Source: Flavobacteriaceae bacterium MAR_2010_72
Lineage (GTDB): Bacteria; Bacteroidota; Bacteroidia; Flavobacteriales; Flavobacteriaceae
Direction: 5' to 3'
Assembly: GCA_003550275.1 (NCBI GenBank)
Contig: QXCW01000002.1
Coordinates: 2,789,501-2,853,500, forward strand
Length of the DNA stretch: 64,000 bases
Of the stretch, positions 24,669 to 34,818 are shown in pieces. The notes under the pieces were generated by a model that did no database searches, was not told where the DNA came from, and was given only the letters and a program-made list of their open reading frames with translations. A program made the position numbers and the translations under genes. Within the stretch, counting starts at the first letter, position 1; each line of letters begins with the position of its first letter.

Positions 24669-27347
24669 TTAATCTGCTAAATTTGGGCTTAACCATTTTT
24701 CGGCTTCTTCATTACTTATGCCTCGCCGTTTAGCATAATCTTTTAATTGATCTTCAGTTATTTTTCCCAGTCCAAAATACTTGGCGTCTTTATTTCCGAA
24801 ATAATATCCGCTGACACTTGCGGCTGGCCACATGGCCAAACTATCGGTCAACTCAACACCTATCGTTTCCTTGACTTGCAATACTTTCCAAATGGTTTTT
24901 TTCTCTAAATGATCTGGGCAAGCAGGATACCCTGGAGCTGGACGAATGCCTTTATAGCTTTCTTTTATTAATTCATCATTAGATAAATTTTCATTTTCGG
25001 CATAACCCCAATAAGTTGTACGTACTTCCTTATGTAAATACTCGGCAAAGGCTTCTGCCAATCTATCGGCCAAAGCTTTTATCATAATAGAGTTATAATC
25101 GTCATGATTGGATTCAAACTGTTTAGCCAACTCTGCCGTTCCAAAGCCTGCTGAAACACAAAAACATCCCATAAAATCTTGCGCTCCTGAATCTTTTGGA
25201 GCTACAAAATCAGCCAATGCAAAGTTTGACACCCCTTCACGTTTGTCTAATTGTTGACGAAGCGTTAAAAAAGTGGCTTTAAGTTTTCCGTTTTCATCAT
25301 AAATTTGAATATCATCATCATTTACCGTATTGGCTGGAAATAATCCAAAAACAGCTTTTGCTTTTAATAGTTTCTCATTGAATACACGCTTTAATAATGC
25401 TTTGGCATCTTTGAATAAGTCGGTTGCTTGTGTTCCAACAACCTCATCAGTTAAAATGTCTGGATATTTACCATGAAGATCCCAGCTTCTAAAAAACGGA
25501 CTCCAATCTATATAATCTTCTAGTGATGCGATGTCAAACTCCTCAAAAACATGAATCCCTAATTGATTGGGTTTGGTGATTTCCGCCGTATTCCAACCAA
25601 TTTTAAATTTACGTTTACGAGCATCTTCGATGGTACAATAGTCCTTCTTTTTACCACGTTTTAAAAACTGCTCTCTAAATTTTTCGTATTCCTCTCTAAT
25701 CTGTTCCTTATAAACCCTACTATCTTTTTTAAGCAAATCACCTACAACCGTAACTGCCCTTGAAGCGTCATTCACATGTATCACGGTGTTTGAATAATTA
25801 GGTGCAATTTTTACAGCCGCATGAGCTCTTGAAGTCGTAGCACCACCAATAAGCAAAGGGACATTAAAGCCTTGCTTTTCCATTTCTTTAGAAACATACA
25901 CCATCTCATCTAGTGATGGAGTTATGAGCCCACTTAACCCAATGATATCGACATTTTCTCTTTTGGCAGTTTCTATGATTTTTTCTGGCGGAACCATCAC
26001 CCCTAAATCAATGATTTGATAGTTATTGCAGCCTAAAACGACACTCACAATGTTCTTACCAATATCGTGCACGTCGCCTTTTACGGTTGCCATCAATACT
26101 CGTCCAGCAAATTCTTGCTTACCGTCTTTTTCAGCTTCAATAAAGGGCTGCAAATAAGCCACCGCTTTTTTCATAACCCGAGCTGATTTTACAACTTGTG
26201 GTAAAAACATTTTTCCGCTACCAAAAAGATCGCCAACAACATTCATCCCAATCATTAAATGGCCTTCAATCACTTCAATAGGTTTTAAAACCGATTGCCG
26301 AGCTTCCTCGACATCTTCAATAATAAATGCATCGATACCTTTGACTAAACTATGTGTAATGCGATCCTGAAGCGCATCATTTCGCCATTCTAAAACTTTT
26401 GCTACATCTAATTTTTTGTCACCTTTTACTGTTTCGGCAAAGTCTAACAAACGTTCTGTGGCATCATCTCTCCTGTCAAATAATACATCTTCGACATGTT
26501 CTAATAAATCCTTTGGAATTTCATCATAGACCTCCAGCATGGTTGGATTTACAATTCCCATATTCATACCATGCTGAATAGCATGGTACAAAAAAGCCGA
26601 ATTAATAGCTTCGCGAACTACGTTATTTCCCCTAAACGAAAATGACACATTACTCACACCTCCTGAAACATTAGCATAAGGTAAATTTTCACGTATCCAT
26701 TTGGTGGCTTTGAAAAAGTCGAGTGCATTTAAACGATGCTCATCCATACCAGTAGCAACTGGAAAAATATTAGGATCGAAAATGATATCCTGTGGCTGAA
26801 AATTGACTTTATTGACCAAAATATCATAGGAGCGTTGGCAGATTTCTATGCGTCTATCCAAGGAATCTGCTTGTCCTACTTCATCAAAAGCCATCACAAT
26901 TACAGCAGCGCCATAACGCTTAACCAATTTTGCCTGCCTGATAAACTCTGCTTCACCTTCTTTTAAACTTATAGAGTTCACAACAGACTTTCCTTGGACT
27001 ACTTGTAATCCAGCTTCAATGATTTCCCATTTTGAACTATCTATCATAATAGGTAATCGGGCAATATCAGGTTCTGAAGCAATAAGATTAAGGAATGTAA
27101 CCATGGCTTGTTTTCCATCCAACATGCCTTCATCCATATTCACATCAATAATCTGTGCGCCACCTTCAACCTGATCACGTGCAACCTCTAAAGCCTCATG
27201 ATAGTTTTCCTCCTTTATTAATCGCAAAAATTTTCGCGACCCAGTGACATTGGTACGTTCTCCAACATTTATAAAATTACTTTCGGGTGTAACGATTAAT
27301 GGTTCCAATCCTGAAAGTGTTAAGTATTTATTTTTTGTGTTTAACAT
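24669..27347 (-). CDS. metH: Methionine synthase, cobalamin-dependent, C-terminal part (folate, B12 and activation domains)
   Basis: 892 residues from the ATG at 27347 ([17 protein letters not shown]); a longer frame overlaps the upstream stop and is less likely. Domains in order: pterin-binding TIM barrel (about 20-300, [14 protein letters not shown]), cap (about 320-410), B12-binding domain with [14 protein letters not shown] and [13 protein letters not shown] (about 420-560), and the SAM activation domain at the C-terminus with [12 protein letters not shown]. With metH1 it makes methionine from homocysteine and methyl-THF. The homocysteine domain sits in a separate gene 28 bases upstream. 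Confidence 0.93.
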   Translation of the reverse strand: MLNTKNKYLTLSGLEPLIVTPESNFINVGERTNVTGSRKFLRLIKEENYHEALEVARDQVEGGAQIIDVNMDEGMLDGKQAMVTFLNLIASEPDIARLPIMIDSSKWEIIEAGLQVVQGKSVVNSISLKEGEAEFIRQAKLVKRYGAAVIVMAFDEVGQADSLDRRIEICQRSYDILVNKVNFQPQDIIFDPNIFPVATGMDEHRLNALDFFKATKWIRENLPYANVSGGVSNVSFSFRGNNVVREAINSAFLYHAIQHGMNMGIVNPTMLEVYDEIPKDLLEHVEDVLFDRRDDATERLLDFAETVKGDKKLDVAKVLEWRNDALQDRITHSLVKGIDAFIIEDVEEARQSVLKPIEVIEGHLMIGMNVVGDLFGSGKMFLPQVVKSARVMKKAVAYLQPFIEAEKDGKQEFAGRVLMATVKGDVHDIGKNIVSVVLGCNNYQIIDLGVMVPPEKIIETAKRENVDIIGLSGLITPSLDEMVYVSKEMEKQGFNVPLLIGGATTSRAHAAVKIAPNYSNTVIHVNDASRAVTVVGDLLKKDSRVYKEQIREEYEKFREQFLKRGKKKDYCTIEDARKRKFKIGWNTAEITKPNQLGIHVFEEFDIASLEDYIDWSPFFRSWDLHGKYPDILTDEVVGTQATDLFKDAKALLKRVFNEKLLKAKAVFGLFPANTVNDDDIQIYDENGKLKATFLTLRQQLDKREGVSNFALADFVAPKDSGAQDFMGCFCVSAGFGTAELAKQFESNHDDYNSIMIKALADRLAEAFAEYLHKEVRTTYWGYAENENLSNDELIKESYKGIRPAPGYPACPDHLEKKTIWKVLQVKETIGVELTDSLAMWPAASVSGYYFGNKDAKYFGLGKITEDQLKDYAKRRGISNEEAEKWLSPNLAD

Positions 27348-27375
27348 TTTTAATTCCTTTTCATATAAATTCCAT

Positions 27376-28377
27376 CTAGACAGCAACTGCAATTTTGCGT
27401 GGTTTATATTTTTTTGCTGCTTCAGCTATTTTTTTTATGTGTTCTGGAGTTGTTCCGCAACAGCCTCCAATAATATTCACCAAACCATCTTTTAAATAAT
27501 TTTCAATAAGTGTTTGCATTTGTTCAGGAGTTTGATCATATTCCCCAAAAGCATTTGGCAAACCAGCATTAGGATGTGCTGACGTATAAAATTCTGTTTC
27601 ATGAGATAATCGTTGCAAATACGGTTGTAATTGATCTGCACCGAGTGCGCAATTAAACCCAACACTTAACAAAGGTATATGGGAGATTGAAGTCAAAAAA
27701 GCCTCAACTGTTTGACCCGAAAGTGTTCTACCAGATGCGTCCGTGATTGTTCCTGATACCATAATGGGTACATCAAGGTTACGCTCTTCCTTTACTTGAT
27801 CAATTGCAAATAAGGCCGCTTTAGCATTTAGAGTATCAAAAATGGTTTCTACTAGAAGGACATCAACACCACCATCTAGAAGTGCCTCCACTTGTTGTTT
27901 GTAGGCAACTCTCAAATCTTCAAAAGTCACCGCGCGGTATTCGGGTCTATTTACATCGGGCGATAAACTAGCTGTTCGATTGGTTGGCCCAATACTACCC
28001 GCTACAAATCGTGGTTGTTCAGGATTTGCTCTTGTAAACTCATTGGCAACCTGTTTCGCTATTTTGGCCGATTCATAATTGAGTTCATATACTAACTCTT
28101 CCATGTTATAATCGGCCATACCTATAGTTGTTCCGGAGAAAGTATTAGTTTCAACAATATCTGCTCCGGCTTCAAAATACTTGCGATGTACCTCGGCAAT
28201 TGCTTTTGGCTGCGTAAGTGAAAGCAAATCATTATTGCCTTTAAGCGATGTTGGATAAGTTTTAAATCGTTCACCGCGAAAATCTTCTTCAGAAAAATTA
28301 TAGCGTTGTAGCATGGTTCCCATGGCACCATCGAGAACTAAAATTCGGTTTTGTAAAGCGTCTGTAATTGTTGACAT
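27376..28377 (-). CDS. metH: Methionine synthase, homocysteine-binding domain (MetH1)
   Basis: 333 residues, the N-terminal homocysteine/zinc barrel of MetH as a stand-alone protein. Motifs: [35 protein letters not shown] (first zinc Cys) and [15 protein letters not shown] (paired Cys). It must act together with the product of the next gene. The gene split is normal in Bacteroidota, so this is not a broken metH. A SAM-I riboswitch precedes it. Confidence 0.93.
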   Translation of the reverse strand: MSTITDALQNRILVLDGAMGTMLQRYNFSEEDFRGERFKTYPTSLKGNNDLLSLTQPKAIAEVHRKYFEAGADIVETNTFSGTTIGMADYNMEELVYELNYESAKIAKQVANEFTRANPEQPRFVAGSIGPTNRTASLSPDVNRPEYRAVTFEDLRVAYKQQVEALLDGGVDVLLVETIFDTLNAKAALFAIDQVKEERNLDVPIMVSGTITDASGRTLSGQTVEAFLTSISHIPLLSVGFNCALGADQLQPYLQRLSHETEFYTSAHPNAGLPNAFGEYDQTPEQMQTLIENYLKDGLVNIIGGCCGTTPEHIKKIAEAAKKYKPRKIAVAV

Positions 28378-28430
28378 TTATTTAATTTATATTAAAAATG
28401 TCATCAGGAAAGTAAAGGAAATTACTTTAG

Positions 28431-28544
28431 GTTATCTGTCTTACTACCGAACTAGTTTCAGCAAAAAGTAGAATTTAGCACCTTCTTTGTATAAAGGGTT
28501 GCCAAGGCTTCACCGGGTCTATTCCCTCTGCCTTTCGTGATAAC
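28431..28544 (-). ncRNA. SAM-I riboswitch (S box) upstream of metH1-metH2-metF
   Basis: Minus strand. P1 closes with GTTATC (28544-28539) and GATAAC (28436-28431), perfect 6 bp. Inside are the kink-turn side CACGAAAGG, the core AGGGAATAGACCCGGTGAAG, CCTTGGCAACC, and AAGGTGCTAAATTCTAC, all conserved S-box parts. After it AAAGTAA-tttcct-TTACTTT (about 28425-28405) can form a stem. High SAM should repress the operon. The downstream platform has no long T run, so termination or translation control is open. Confidence 0.88.
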
Positions 28545-28603
28545 ATCAATATTTTTATGAACTAGGGTGCGAAATTAAGGCATAAATAATTTATAACCAA
28601 TTT

Positions 28604-29494
28604 TTACACAAACAAATCTGAAGACAAATACCGATCACCAATATCACATATCACAGCTACTATGATTCCTTTGTTAATTTGCTCTGCTACTTTTAATGCT
28701 ACTGACACTGCGCCACCACTACTCATACCAGCAAATAGGCCTTCTTCCTTTGCCAATCGATTCGCTGTTAATCTCGCATCATCTTCACTAACCTCTATAA
28801 TTTGATCTACTTTTTTGCTGTCAAAAATTCTAGGCAAGTATTCTTCTGGCCATTTACGAATTCCTGGGATTCTTGCATCATCTTTAGGTTGGGCACCAAC
28901 AATAGTGACATTCTTGTTTTGTTCTTTTAGAAACGTAGAAACACCCATGATGGTTCCTGTCGTTCCCATAGCCGAGACAAAATGTGTGATTTCTCCATTG
29001 GTATCCCTCCAAATTTCTGGGCCTGTTCCTTTGTAATGCGCTTTCCAATTGTCATCATTCCCAAATTGGTTCAGCATAAAATAACCCTTTTCCTTTTCTA
29101 ATTGAACGGCTAAATCGCGAGCACCTTCGATACCATCATCTTCTGATGTTAGAATTAATTCAGCTCCATAAGCCCGCATGGTTTTAATACGCTCTTCAGT
29201 AGAGTTTTAAGGCATGATTAAAATCATCTTCAATCCTAATAATTGAGCAATAAAAGCCAAGGCAATTCCTGTATTCCCGCTTGTGGCTTCAACCAAAGTA
29301 TCTCCTTTTTTGACGTCGCCACGCTTAAGTGCCTCGGAAATCATATTAAATGCAGCACGATCCTTAACACTTCCACCAGGATTTTTCCCTTCCAATTTTA
29401 AGAATAACCGAACCTCCTTTTTTGAGATGATGTGTTTTACCTCAATAAGTGGTGTGTTTCCAATGAGGTCGGTTATGGATTGGCTCCTGATCAT
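28604..29494 (-). pseudogene. cysM: O-acetylserine sulfhydrylase (cysteine synthase), interrupted by an in-frame stop
   Basis: The frame from 29494 to 28604 encodes a complete cysteine synthase (about 296 codons) but codon 96 (29209-29207) is TAA. The sequence reads ...GLKMILIMP-stop-NSTEERIKTMRAYGAEL..., where the family has Glu after MP: a GAA to TAA change would explain it. No frame shift is involved. Other parts look intact: the PLP lysine in GGSVKDRAAF, ATSGNTGIALA, SAMGTTGTIMG, AGMSSGGAVS. Either a true nonsense mutation, a sequencing error or translation of two fragments; a restart at the Met in KTMRAYG (29179) is possible but would not give a normal enzyme. It overlaps cysE by four bases (ATGA). 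Confidence 0.82.
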
Positions 29495-30222
29495 TTGTTT
29501 CGGGTGCTGATTTTAATTTCGGATTGGTAGGTCACTAATGAATTTGCAGGTACAGTTTCGGTAATCCAAACATTTGCGCCAATAATGCTGTTTGCTCCAA
29601 TAGTGATATCACCACCAAGGATAGTGGCATTGGCATAGATGGTCACATTATCTTCAATCGTGGGATGACGTTTGGTATGAGACAAGGCTTTTTTAATAGA
29701 AAGACCACCTAAAGTTACCCCTTGATAAATTTTTACATTTTTTTTTATAATAGAGGTCTCCCCGATAACGATTCCAGTACCATGATCAATAAAAAATGAA
29801 TCGCCAATTGTTGCTCCTGGATGGATATCGATGCCCGTTTTACCGTGAACACACTCGCTCATCATACGCGAAATCACAGGCAAGCCGAGTTTAAACAGTT
29901 CGTGGCTTAATCGGTGAATTGCAATAGCATGAAATCCTGGATAGGCTAAATAAATTTCTTCAAGACTTTTACAGGCTGGATCGTGCTTCTCGGTAGCCAA
30001 AGCATCCAATTCTATTCTTTGTTTAATGGAAGGCAACATTTCTGAAAATGACTCCCAGAGCATTTCCCCATTTTTTATTGAAAGTTCAGAAAGCACTTTC
30101 AAAAACAGTTTTTCGAGTACAACTAGTTCAGCTGCTTCTTTATCAGCTTCATCAAACAGGGCATAAAATAAGCGTTTGGTGAAATCTGCAATATCATCCT
30201 TTAGTCGAAGTTTGTAGGCCAT
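29491..30222 (-). CDS. cysE: Serine O-acetyltransferase (EpsC/CysE)
   Basis: 243 residues. N-terminal helical part, then the left-handed beta helix with hexapeptide repeats: GIDIHPGATIGDSFFIDHGTG, the catalytic-type His in FIDHG, VTLGGLS, RHPTIEDNVTIYANATILG. It makes O-acetylserine from serine and acetyl-CoA for cysteine synthesis. It overlaps the start of cysM by four bases, so these two genes are translationally coupled, and the broken cysM is directly downstream. Confidence 0.93.
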   Translation of the reverse strand: MAYKLRLKDDIADFTKRLFYALFDEADKEAAELVVLEKLFLKVLSELSIKNGEMLWESFSEMLPSIKQRIELDALATEKHDPACKSLEEIYLAYPGFHAIAIHRLSHELFKLGLPVISRMMSECVHGKTGIDIHPGATIGDSFFIDHGTGIVIGETSIIKKNVKIYQGVTLGGLSIKKALSHTKRHPTIEDNVTIYANATILGGDITIGANSIIGANVWITETVPANSLVTYQSEIKISTRNK

Positions 30223-30283
30223 AGGTATTTAATTCAATAACCCAAAATTACTTTTTAATCTTTATTTTAGTCAAAATTAAACG

Positions 30284-31333
30284 TTAATTTATGGCTTGAA
30301 CTACTGCTTTAGGTGCCTCTTTTCGTGTTCCATCGAACCCATCAACACCACTTACCGTAGTATATTTCAAAACATACTTTTTGCCCGGATTTATGATTTT
30401 ATAGGCCGATTGGCACATCAAAGTTGCTTCGTGAAAACCACAAAGAATCAATTTCAACTTACCCTCATAGGTGTTAACATCGCCAATGGCAAAGACCCCA
30501 GGAATATTGGTTTGATAATCTAATGTATCTACTTTAATGGCATTTTTTTCAATCTCAAGTCCCCAATCTCCAATAGGCCCCAGTTTTGGAGACAAACCGA
30601 ATAAAGGAATGAAATGATCTGCTTCCAACAGAAGTTTTTCACCTTCAGAAGTTATGGTCACACCCTCTAATTTTTTATTACCATGCAAAGCAGTGACTTC
30701 GGCTGGTGTGACAAGATTTATTTTTCCCAGTAATTTTAATTCTTGAACTTTTTCAACAGAATCTAAAGCGCCACGGAATTCATTTCGGCGGTGAACCAAA
30801 GTGACTTCAGACGCTATATCTGCCAAAAAGATACTCCAATCCAACGCAGAATCACCACCGCCAGAAATCACCACTTTTTTATCGCGATACACTTCAGGAT
30901 CCTTTATGAAATATTCAACGCCACGGTCTTCGTAGTTAGTAATATTATCAATTAACGGCTTTCTTGGCTCAAACGAACCCAAACCGCCAGCAATAGCTAC
31001 AATTGGCGCCTGGTGTTTAGTCCCTTTATTAGTGGTTACAATAAAGCTTCCGTCATCTTGCTTATCTATAGTCTCGGCTCGTTCACCCAATGTGAATCCG
31101 GGTTTAAACTGTTTGCCTTGTTCCAATAGATTTTTGGTTAGATCGCCCGCCAATATTTCTGGGAATCCAGGAATATCATAGATCGGTTTTTTAGGATATA
31201 TTTCGGAACATTGACCGCCAGGTTGTGGCAATGCATCAATTAAATGGCACTTCAATTTTAATAGTCCTGCTTCAAAAACTGTAAATAATCCTGTTGGTCC
31301 TGCTCCTATGATGAGTATATCTGTTTTAATCAT
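30284..31333 (-). CDS. NAD(P)/FAD-dependent oxidoreductase, ferredoxin-NADP reductase type 2 (TrxR-like)
   Basis: 349 residues. FAD motif ILIIGAGPTGLFTVFEAGL at the N-terminus, PQPGGQCSEIYPKKPIYDIPGFP (typical of the YumC-type FNR family, lacking the redox CxxC of thioredoxin reductase), NADP motif VVISGGGDSALDW, and FAIGDVNTY near the C-terminus. It sits between siroheme and cysteine genes, which suggests that it supplies electrons through ferredoxin to the sulfite reductase encoded three genes upstream. The role is inferred from context. It overlaps the previous gene by eight bases. Confidence 0.86.
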   Translation of the reverse strand: MIKTDILIIGAGPTGLFTVFEAGLLKLKCHLIDALPQPGGQCSEIYPKKPIYDIPGFPEILAGDLTKNLLEQGKQFKPGFTLGERAETIDKQDDGSFIVTTNKGTKHQAPIVAIAGGLGSFEPRKPLIDNITNYEDRGVEYFIKDPEVYRDKKVVISGGGDSALDWSIFLADIASEVTLVHRRNEFRGALDSVEKVQELKLLGKINLVTPAEVTALHGNKKLEGVTITSEGEKLLLEADHFIPLFGLSPKLGPIGDWGLEIEKNAIKVDTLDYQTNIPGVFAIGDVNTYEGKLKLILCGFHEATLMCQSAYKIINPGKKYVLKYTTVSGVDGFDGTRKEAPKAVVQAIN

Positions 31334-31922
31334 GATGGGCTTCTTTTTTATTAATTAATCCTTTAGTGAATTCATTGAGGGTTTGCACCTTCTCTTCAAA
31401 ATCACCTTTTATCGTTTTTCTATATTCATTTAAATTTTTCACCAAATCATCTATATTTTCTGGTATCACGTCTTCAAAAAATTGACGTAAGCGTTTAGCT
31501 GTTGTAGGCGATTTACCATTGGTTGAAATCGCTATTTTAACATTGCCTTTGGTGACAATCCCACCCATATAAAAATCACAATACGGAGGATTATCAGCCA
31601 CATTAACCAAAATGTTTTGAGCTCTACAGTCCTTATACACTTCAATATTAATATCTTGCTGATCAGTTGTGGCAATTACAAGATGTTTTCCTTGTAAATA
31701 GGAGGTATTATAATGATCTTCAATCACATTTACATCAAATTGCTTTCCCAAATTCAATGTGTTTTCTCTAAACATTGGCGCTAGAAGTGTCACTTTTGCA
31801 TCAGGGCTTGACTTAAGTAGGAAGTGCAATTTTTCTTCAGCAACATTTCCTCCTCCAACAATAAGAATATGAAGGCGCTGTGCCTTTAAAAAAATAGGAT
31901 ATAGATGATTTCGTTCTTGCAT
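31326..31922 (-). CDS. Precorrin-2 dehydrogenase / sirohydrochlorin ferrochelatase (CysG N-terminal type)
   Basis: 198 residues, the bifunctional Met8p/CysG-N module alone. NAD motif LHILIVGGGNVAEEKLHFLL, then DQQDINIEVYKDCRAQNILVNVADNPPYCDFYMG, a family signature, and ISTNGKSPTTAKRLRQ at the helical end. It oxidises precorrin-2 and inserts iron to form siroheme. The companion methyltransferase is the next gene upstream (cobA). Siroheme is the cofactor of the sulfite reductase in this operon. Confidence 0.92.
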   Translation of the reverse strand: MQERNHLYPIFLKAQRLHILIVGGGNVAEEKLHFLLKSSPDAKVTLLAPMFRENTLNLGKQFDVNVIEDHYNTSYLQGKHLVIATTDQQDINIEVYKDCRAQNILVNVADNPPYCDFYMGGIVTKGNVKIAISTNGKSPTTAKRLRQFFEDVIPENIDDLVKNLNEYRKTIKGDFEEKVQTLNEFTKGLINKKEAHHD

Positions 31923-31931
31923 TTCTTTCGT

Positions 31932-32723
31932 TTAATGTGATTCTGGCACATAACCAGAATAACTAGTCACTTCACTATAGATTGAATTTAATTGTGCGCG
32001 TTCTTTAACCACCTCACCAATCACAATTATAGCTGGATTTGAAAGCCCTTGCTCCTTTACTACATCACAAATAGTTTCAACGGTTCCCAGACCCATTTTT
32101 TCTTCTTTTGTTGTTCCGTTTTGAATAATCGCTACTGAAGTTTGTTGCTGCCCTTCTGAAGCAAAAATTTCCATAATCTGATCCAACTTACCCATTCCCA
32201 TCAATATGACAACAGTGGCCGTTGATTTGGCCGCGAATTGAATATCGTTTGAAATTTGATGATTCTTTGTAGTACCTGTAATAACCCAAAAACTTTCTGA
32301 ACTTCCACGTTTGGTTAACGGTATCCCTTGATAGGCCGGAACTGCCAAGGCTGACGAAATTCCTGGAACCATATAGGCTTCAATACCAAATTGCTTTACA
32401 TAATCAATTTCTTCTGCCCCACGACCAAAAACAAAGGGGTCACCTCCTTTTAGCCGCACCACATGTCCATGACTTTTTGCCCTCGACACAATTAGCTCAT
32501 TAATCTGCACTTGTTGATAGGCATAACATCCTTTGCGCTTCCCTACAAATATGATTTCAGCATTTGGAGATGCATAATCCAATAAAACTTCATTGATGAG
32601 TGCATCATATAAAATCACATTGGCCGTTTCAATAGCTTTTATTGCCTTAATGGTGATCAAGTCTGGATCTCCAGGACCTGCCCCTACCACGGTTAACTTC
32701 GGTATGATATATTTTTTAGACAT
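31932..32723 (-). CDS. cobA: Uroporphyrinogen-III C-methyltransferase
   Basis: 263 residues. SAM-dependent tetrapyrrole methylase: the N-terminal loop LTVVGAGPGDPDLITIKA, YQQVQINELIV, VVRLKGGDPFVFGRGAEE (substrate loop), VPGISSALAVPAYQGIPLTKR and TVVILMGMGKLDQI. It converts uroporphyrinogen III to precorrin-2, the branch point to siroheme. It overlaps the sulfite reductase stop by eight bases, and is followed by the dehydrogenase/ferrochelatase, so the siroheme route is complete. Confidence 0.94.
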   Translation of the reverse strand: MSKKYIIPKLTVVGAGPGDPDLITIKAIKAIETANVILYDALINEVLLDYASPNAEIIFVGKRKGCYAYQQVQINELIVSRAKSHGHVVRLKGGDPFVFGRGAEEIDYVKQFGIEAYMVPGISSALAVPAYQGIPLTKRGSSESFWVITGTTKNHQISNDIQFAAKSTATVVILMGMGKLDQIMEIFASEGQQQTSVAIIQNGTTKEEKMGLGTVETICDVVKEQGLSNPAIIVIGEVVKERAQLNSIYSEVTSYSGYVPESH

Positions 32724-34809
32724 TGACTAATTCTTGAGTTCTAAAAGTTTCAATGGTATCAAAAAAGTTAACCGATAAATCTGCATATGACCTTGCAAAT
32801 GCTTCGGTAGGTTCATTATGTTTGATTTGGTACACCAAATCATTAAAGGTTGTATTTAGACTGATCTTACCAGAATTGACAAAAGTGTCATCAAACTGGC
32901 TTATAATATTGGCCTGTGTATTTGTACTCACATTTTCAGAAAGCAACAATGCTTTGGCTCCGTTAACAAAGGCAGTGTATGTGTGGTAAATAGCATCAGA
33001 CCATTTTTTGTCTTCAAAAGCATCGCTTGCTAAATCCAGTTTTTCTTTAGCCTCTAACAATAAGGTCTGAACCAAATCTATAACCACGCCCGCACACTCA
33101 CCAACACCAACAGCTTGAATATAATCGGATGAATTTCCCCAATCTATAAAATCACTGTCTTGTAAATTATCAACATCTGAAAGGTTGACCAAAATATCGT
33201 AAAAATAGCGTTGCTCTTTTCGGTCATAATAGTTTAAAAATGATTCATTCGGATTTGCATTTACTTTAAAATCATCCAATAACGTTCTTAAAGCTTGAGG
33301 TCCACGTTTGGCTGGGAGCTTAATGACTTTATCTGCAAAGCGTCCTTGACCATTTCCTAAAACACCACCACCAAGTAGTACCTGCACAGCGGGTGCCACC
33401 CTTTTATCTTTAGTCCGAATTGACATCCCTTGAAAACCAATATGCGCCATATTGTGTTGGCCACAGGCATTCATACAACCGCTTATTTTTATGGTAATGT
33501 CAGTATTGTTTTGATATTGAGGGTATTCCTCCAACAAAACACGTTCTAACTCTGTTGCTAAACCTGTACTACTTGCAATCCCTAGATTACAGGTGTCCGT
33601 TCCCGGGCAAGCTGTAATATCCAAAGTTGAATTATACCCCAATTGGGTAAACCCTAAAGCTTTCAGTTCTTGATAAAAGAATGGCAATAATGCTTCTTTT
33701 ACATGACGAATCAAAATGTTTTGACGTAAGGTAAATCGCAATTCATTAGCCGCATAGGTTTTTATCAAATGCGCCAATTGCCTTGCTTTTTCGGTTGAAA
33801 AATCACCTAATTTCACTTTAACACCAATGGCAAATAAGCCTTCTTGCTTTTGTGCAATAAGGTTAGATGCTTTCCAAGCTTCAAATTCGTTTGAATCGAC
33901 AATCACTTCTGGAATTGCTTTTTCTGAAAGCTGAATGGGCACATCAAATGGAGCAGTGTCGATAGCTACTACTTGGTTAGACAATGCTTTGCTTTCTTCA
34001 TTGATTAACTCAATGAAATTATCTAAACCAATATCCTTGATTAAAAACTTCATTCTCGCCTTTAATCTTTTGGTGCGTTCACCATGTCGATCGAAAATAC
34101 GAAGTACGCTTTCGGTTACTGGAATAATCTTTTCTGTAGGTAAAAATTCATATAAAACATCGGCATGTCTAGGTTGTGAACCCAATCCGCCACCAAGCAA
34201 AACCTTAAAGCCGCGCTTACCATTTTCAATTTTTGGGATAAATCCTAAATCATGAATATAACTTAAGGCCGTATCATCATCTGAAGCCGAAAACGAAATC
34301 TTGAATTTCCGACCCATTTCCTGACAAACAGGATTTCTTAAAAAGAATTGAAACACGGCATGAGCATAGGGCGACACATCAAAAGGCTCATTAACATCAA
34401 TTCCTGCTGTTTCACTTGCCGTTACATTTCTTACCGTATTACCACAGGCTTCACGAAGTGTCACGTCATCCTGTTCAAGTTGTGCCCAAAGTTCAGGCGT
34501 ACGATCCAAACTCACATAGTGAATCTGAATATCTTGACGGGTAGTGATATGCAGTCGACCAGTTGAAAACTCATCAGACACATCGGCTATTCGCAACAAT
34601 TGCTCTCCCGTGACTTTTCCGTAGGGCAATTTAATTCGTATCATTTGAACACCCTCCTGACGCTGCCCGTAAACACCTCTGGCCAAACGTAAACTTCGAA
34701 AACGTTCTTCATCAATACGCCCTTCTTTGAATAAGCGAATTTTTCGTTCTAACTCAATGATATCCTTTTCTACTACCGGATTCTCTATTTCGGTTCTAAA
34801 ACTTTGCAC
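32716..34809 (-). CDS. Sulfite reductase hemoprotein with a C-terminal HEPN domain
   Basis: 697 residues. The first ~540 form a siroheme/4Fe-4S sulfite (nitrite) reductase: repeated ferredoxin-like halves with RLHITTRQDIQIHYV, REACGNTVRNVTAS, and the cluster cysteines in ACPGTDTCNLGI (about 403) and ISGCMNACGQHN (about 443). The extra ~150 residues (about 550-697), rich in helices and with SDAIYHTYTAFVNGAKALLL, look like a HEPN module. It reduces sulfite to sulfide, probably with ferredoxin. The cobA and ferrochelatase genes downstream make its cofactor. The role of the HEPN tail is unknown. A nitrite reductase activity cannot be ruled out by sequence alone, but the cysH neighbour argues for sulfite. 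Confidence 0.88.
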   Translation of the reverse strand: MQSFRTEIENPVVEKDIIELERKIRLFKEGRIDEERFRSLRLARGVYGQRQEGVQMIRIKLPYGKVTGEQLLRIADVSDEFSTGRLHITTRQDIQIHYVSLDRTPELWAQLEQDDVTLREACGNTVRNVTASETAGIDVNEPFDVSPYAHAVFQFFLRNPVCQEMGRKFKISFSASDDDTALSYIHDLGFIPKIENGKRGFKVLLGGGLGSQPRHADVLYEFLPTEKIIPVTESVLRIFDRHGERTKRLKARMKFLIKDIGLDNFIELINEESKALSNQVVAIDTAPFDVPIQLSEKAIPEVIVDSNEFEAWKASNLIAQKQEGLFAIGVKVKLGDFSTEKARQLAHLIKTYAANELRFTLRQNILIRHVKEALLPFFYQELKALGFTQLGYNSTLDITACPGTDTCNLGIASSTGLATELERVLLEEYPQYQNNTDITIKISGCMNACGQHNMAHIGFQGMSIRTKDKRVAPAVQVLLGGGVLGNGQGRFADKVIKLPAKRGPQALRTLLDDFKVNANPNESFLNYYDRKEQRYFYDILVNLSDVDNLQDSDFIDWGNSSDYIQAVGVGECAGVVIDLVQTLLLEAKEKLDLASDAFEDKKWSDAIYHTYTAFVNGAKALLLSENVSTNTQANIISQFDDTFVNSGKISLNTTFNDLVYQIKHNEPTEAFARSYADLSVNFFDTIETFRTQELVNV

Positions 34810-34818
34810 TGTATTGTG

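Noticed and set aside
27347-27392. metH1/metH2 overlap as a possible frame-shifted metH
   Set aside because: The homocysteine and folate/B12 parts are separate genes in many Bacteroidota and both have natural ends. The overlap exists only if an unlikely early start for metH2 is used.
28604-29494. cysM as two separate genes or as a frameshift
   Set aside because: Both pieces are in the same frame with 105 codons between their first Met residues; the break is a single stop codon. Neither half alone has the whole active site.
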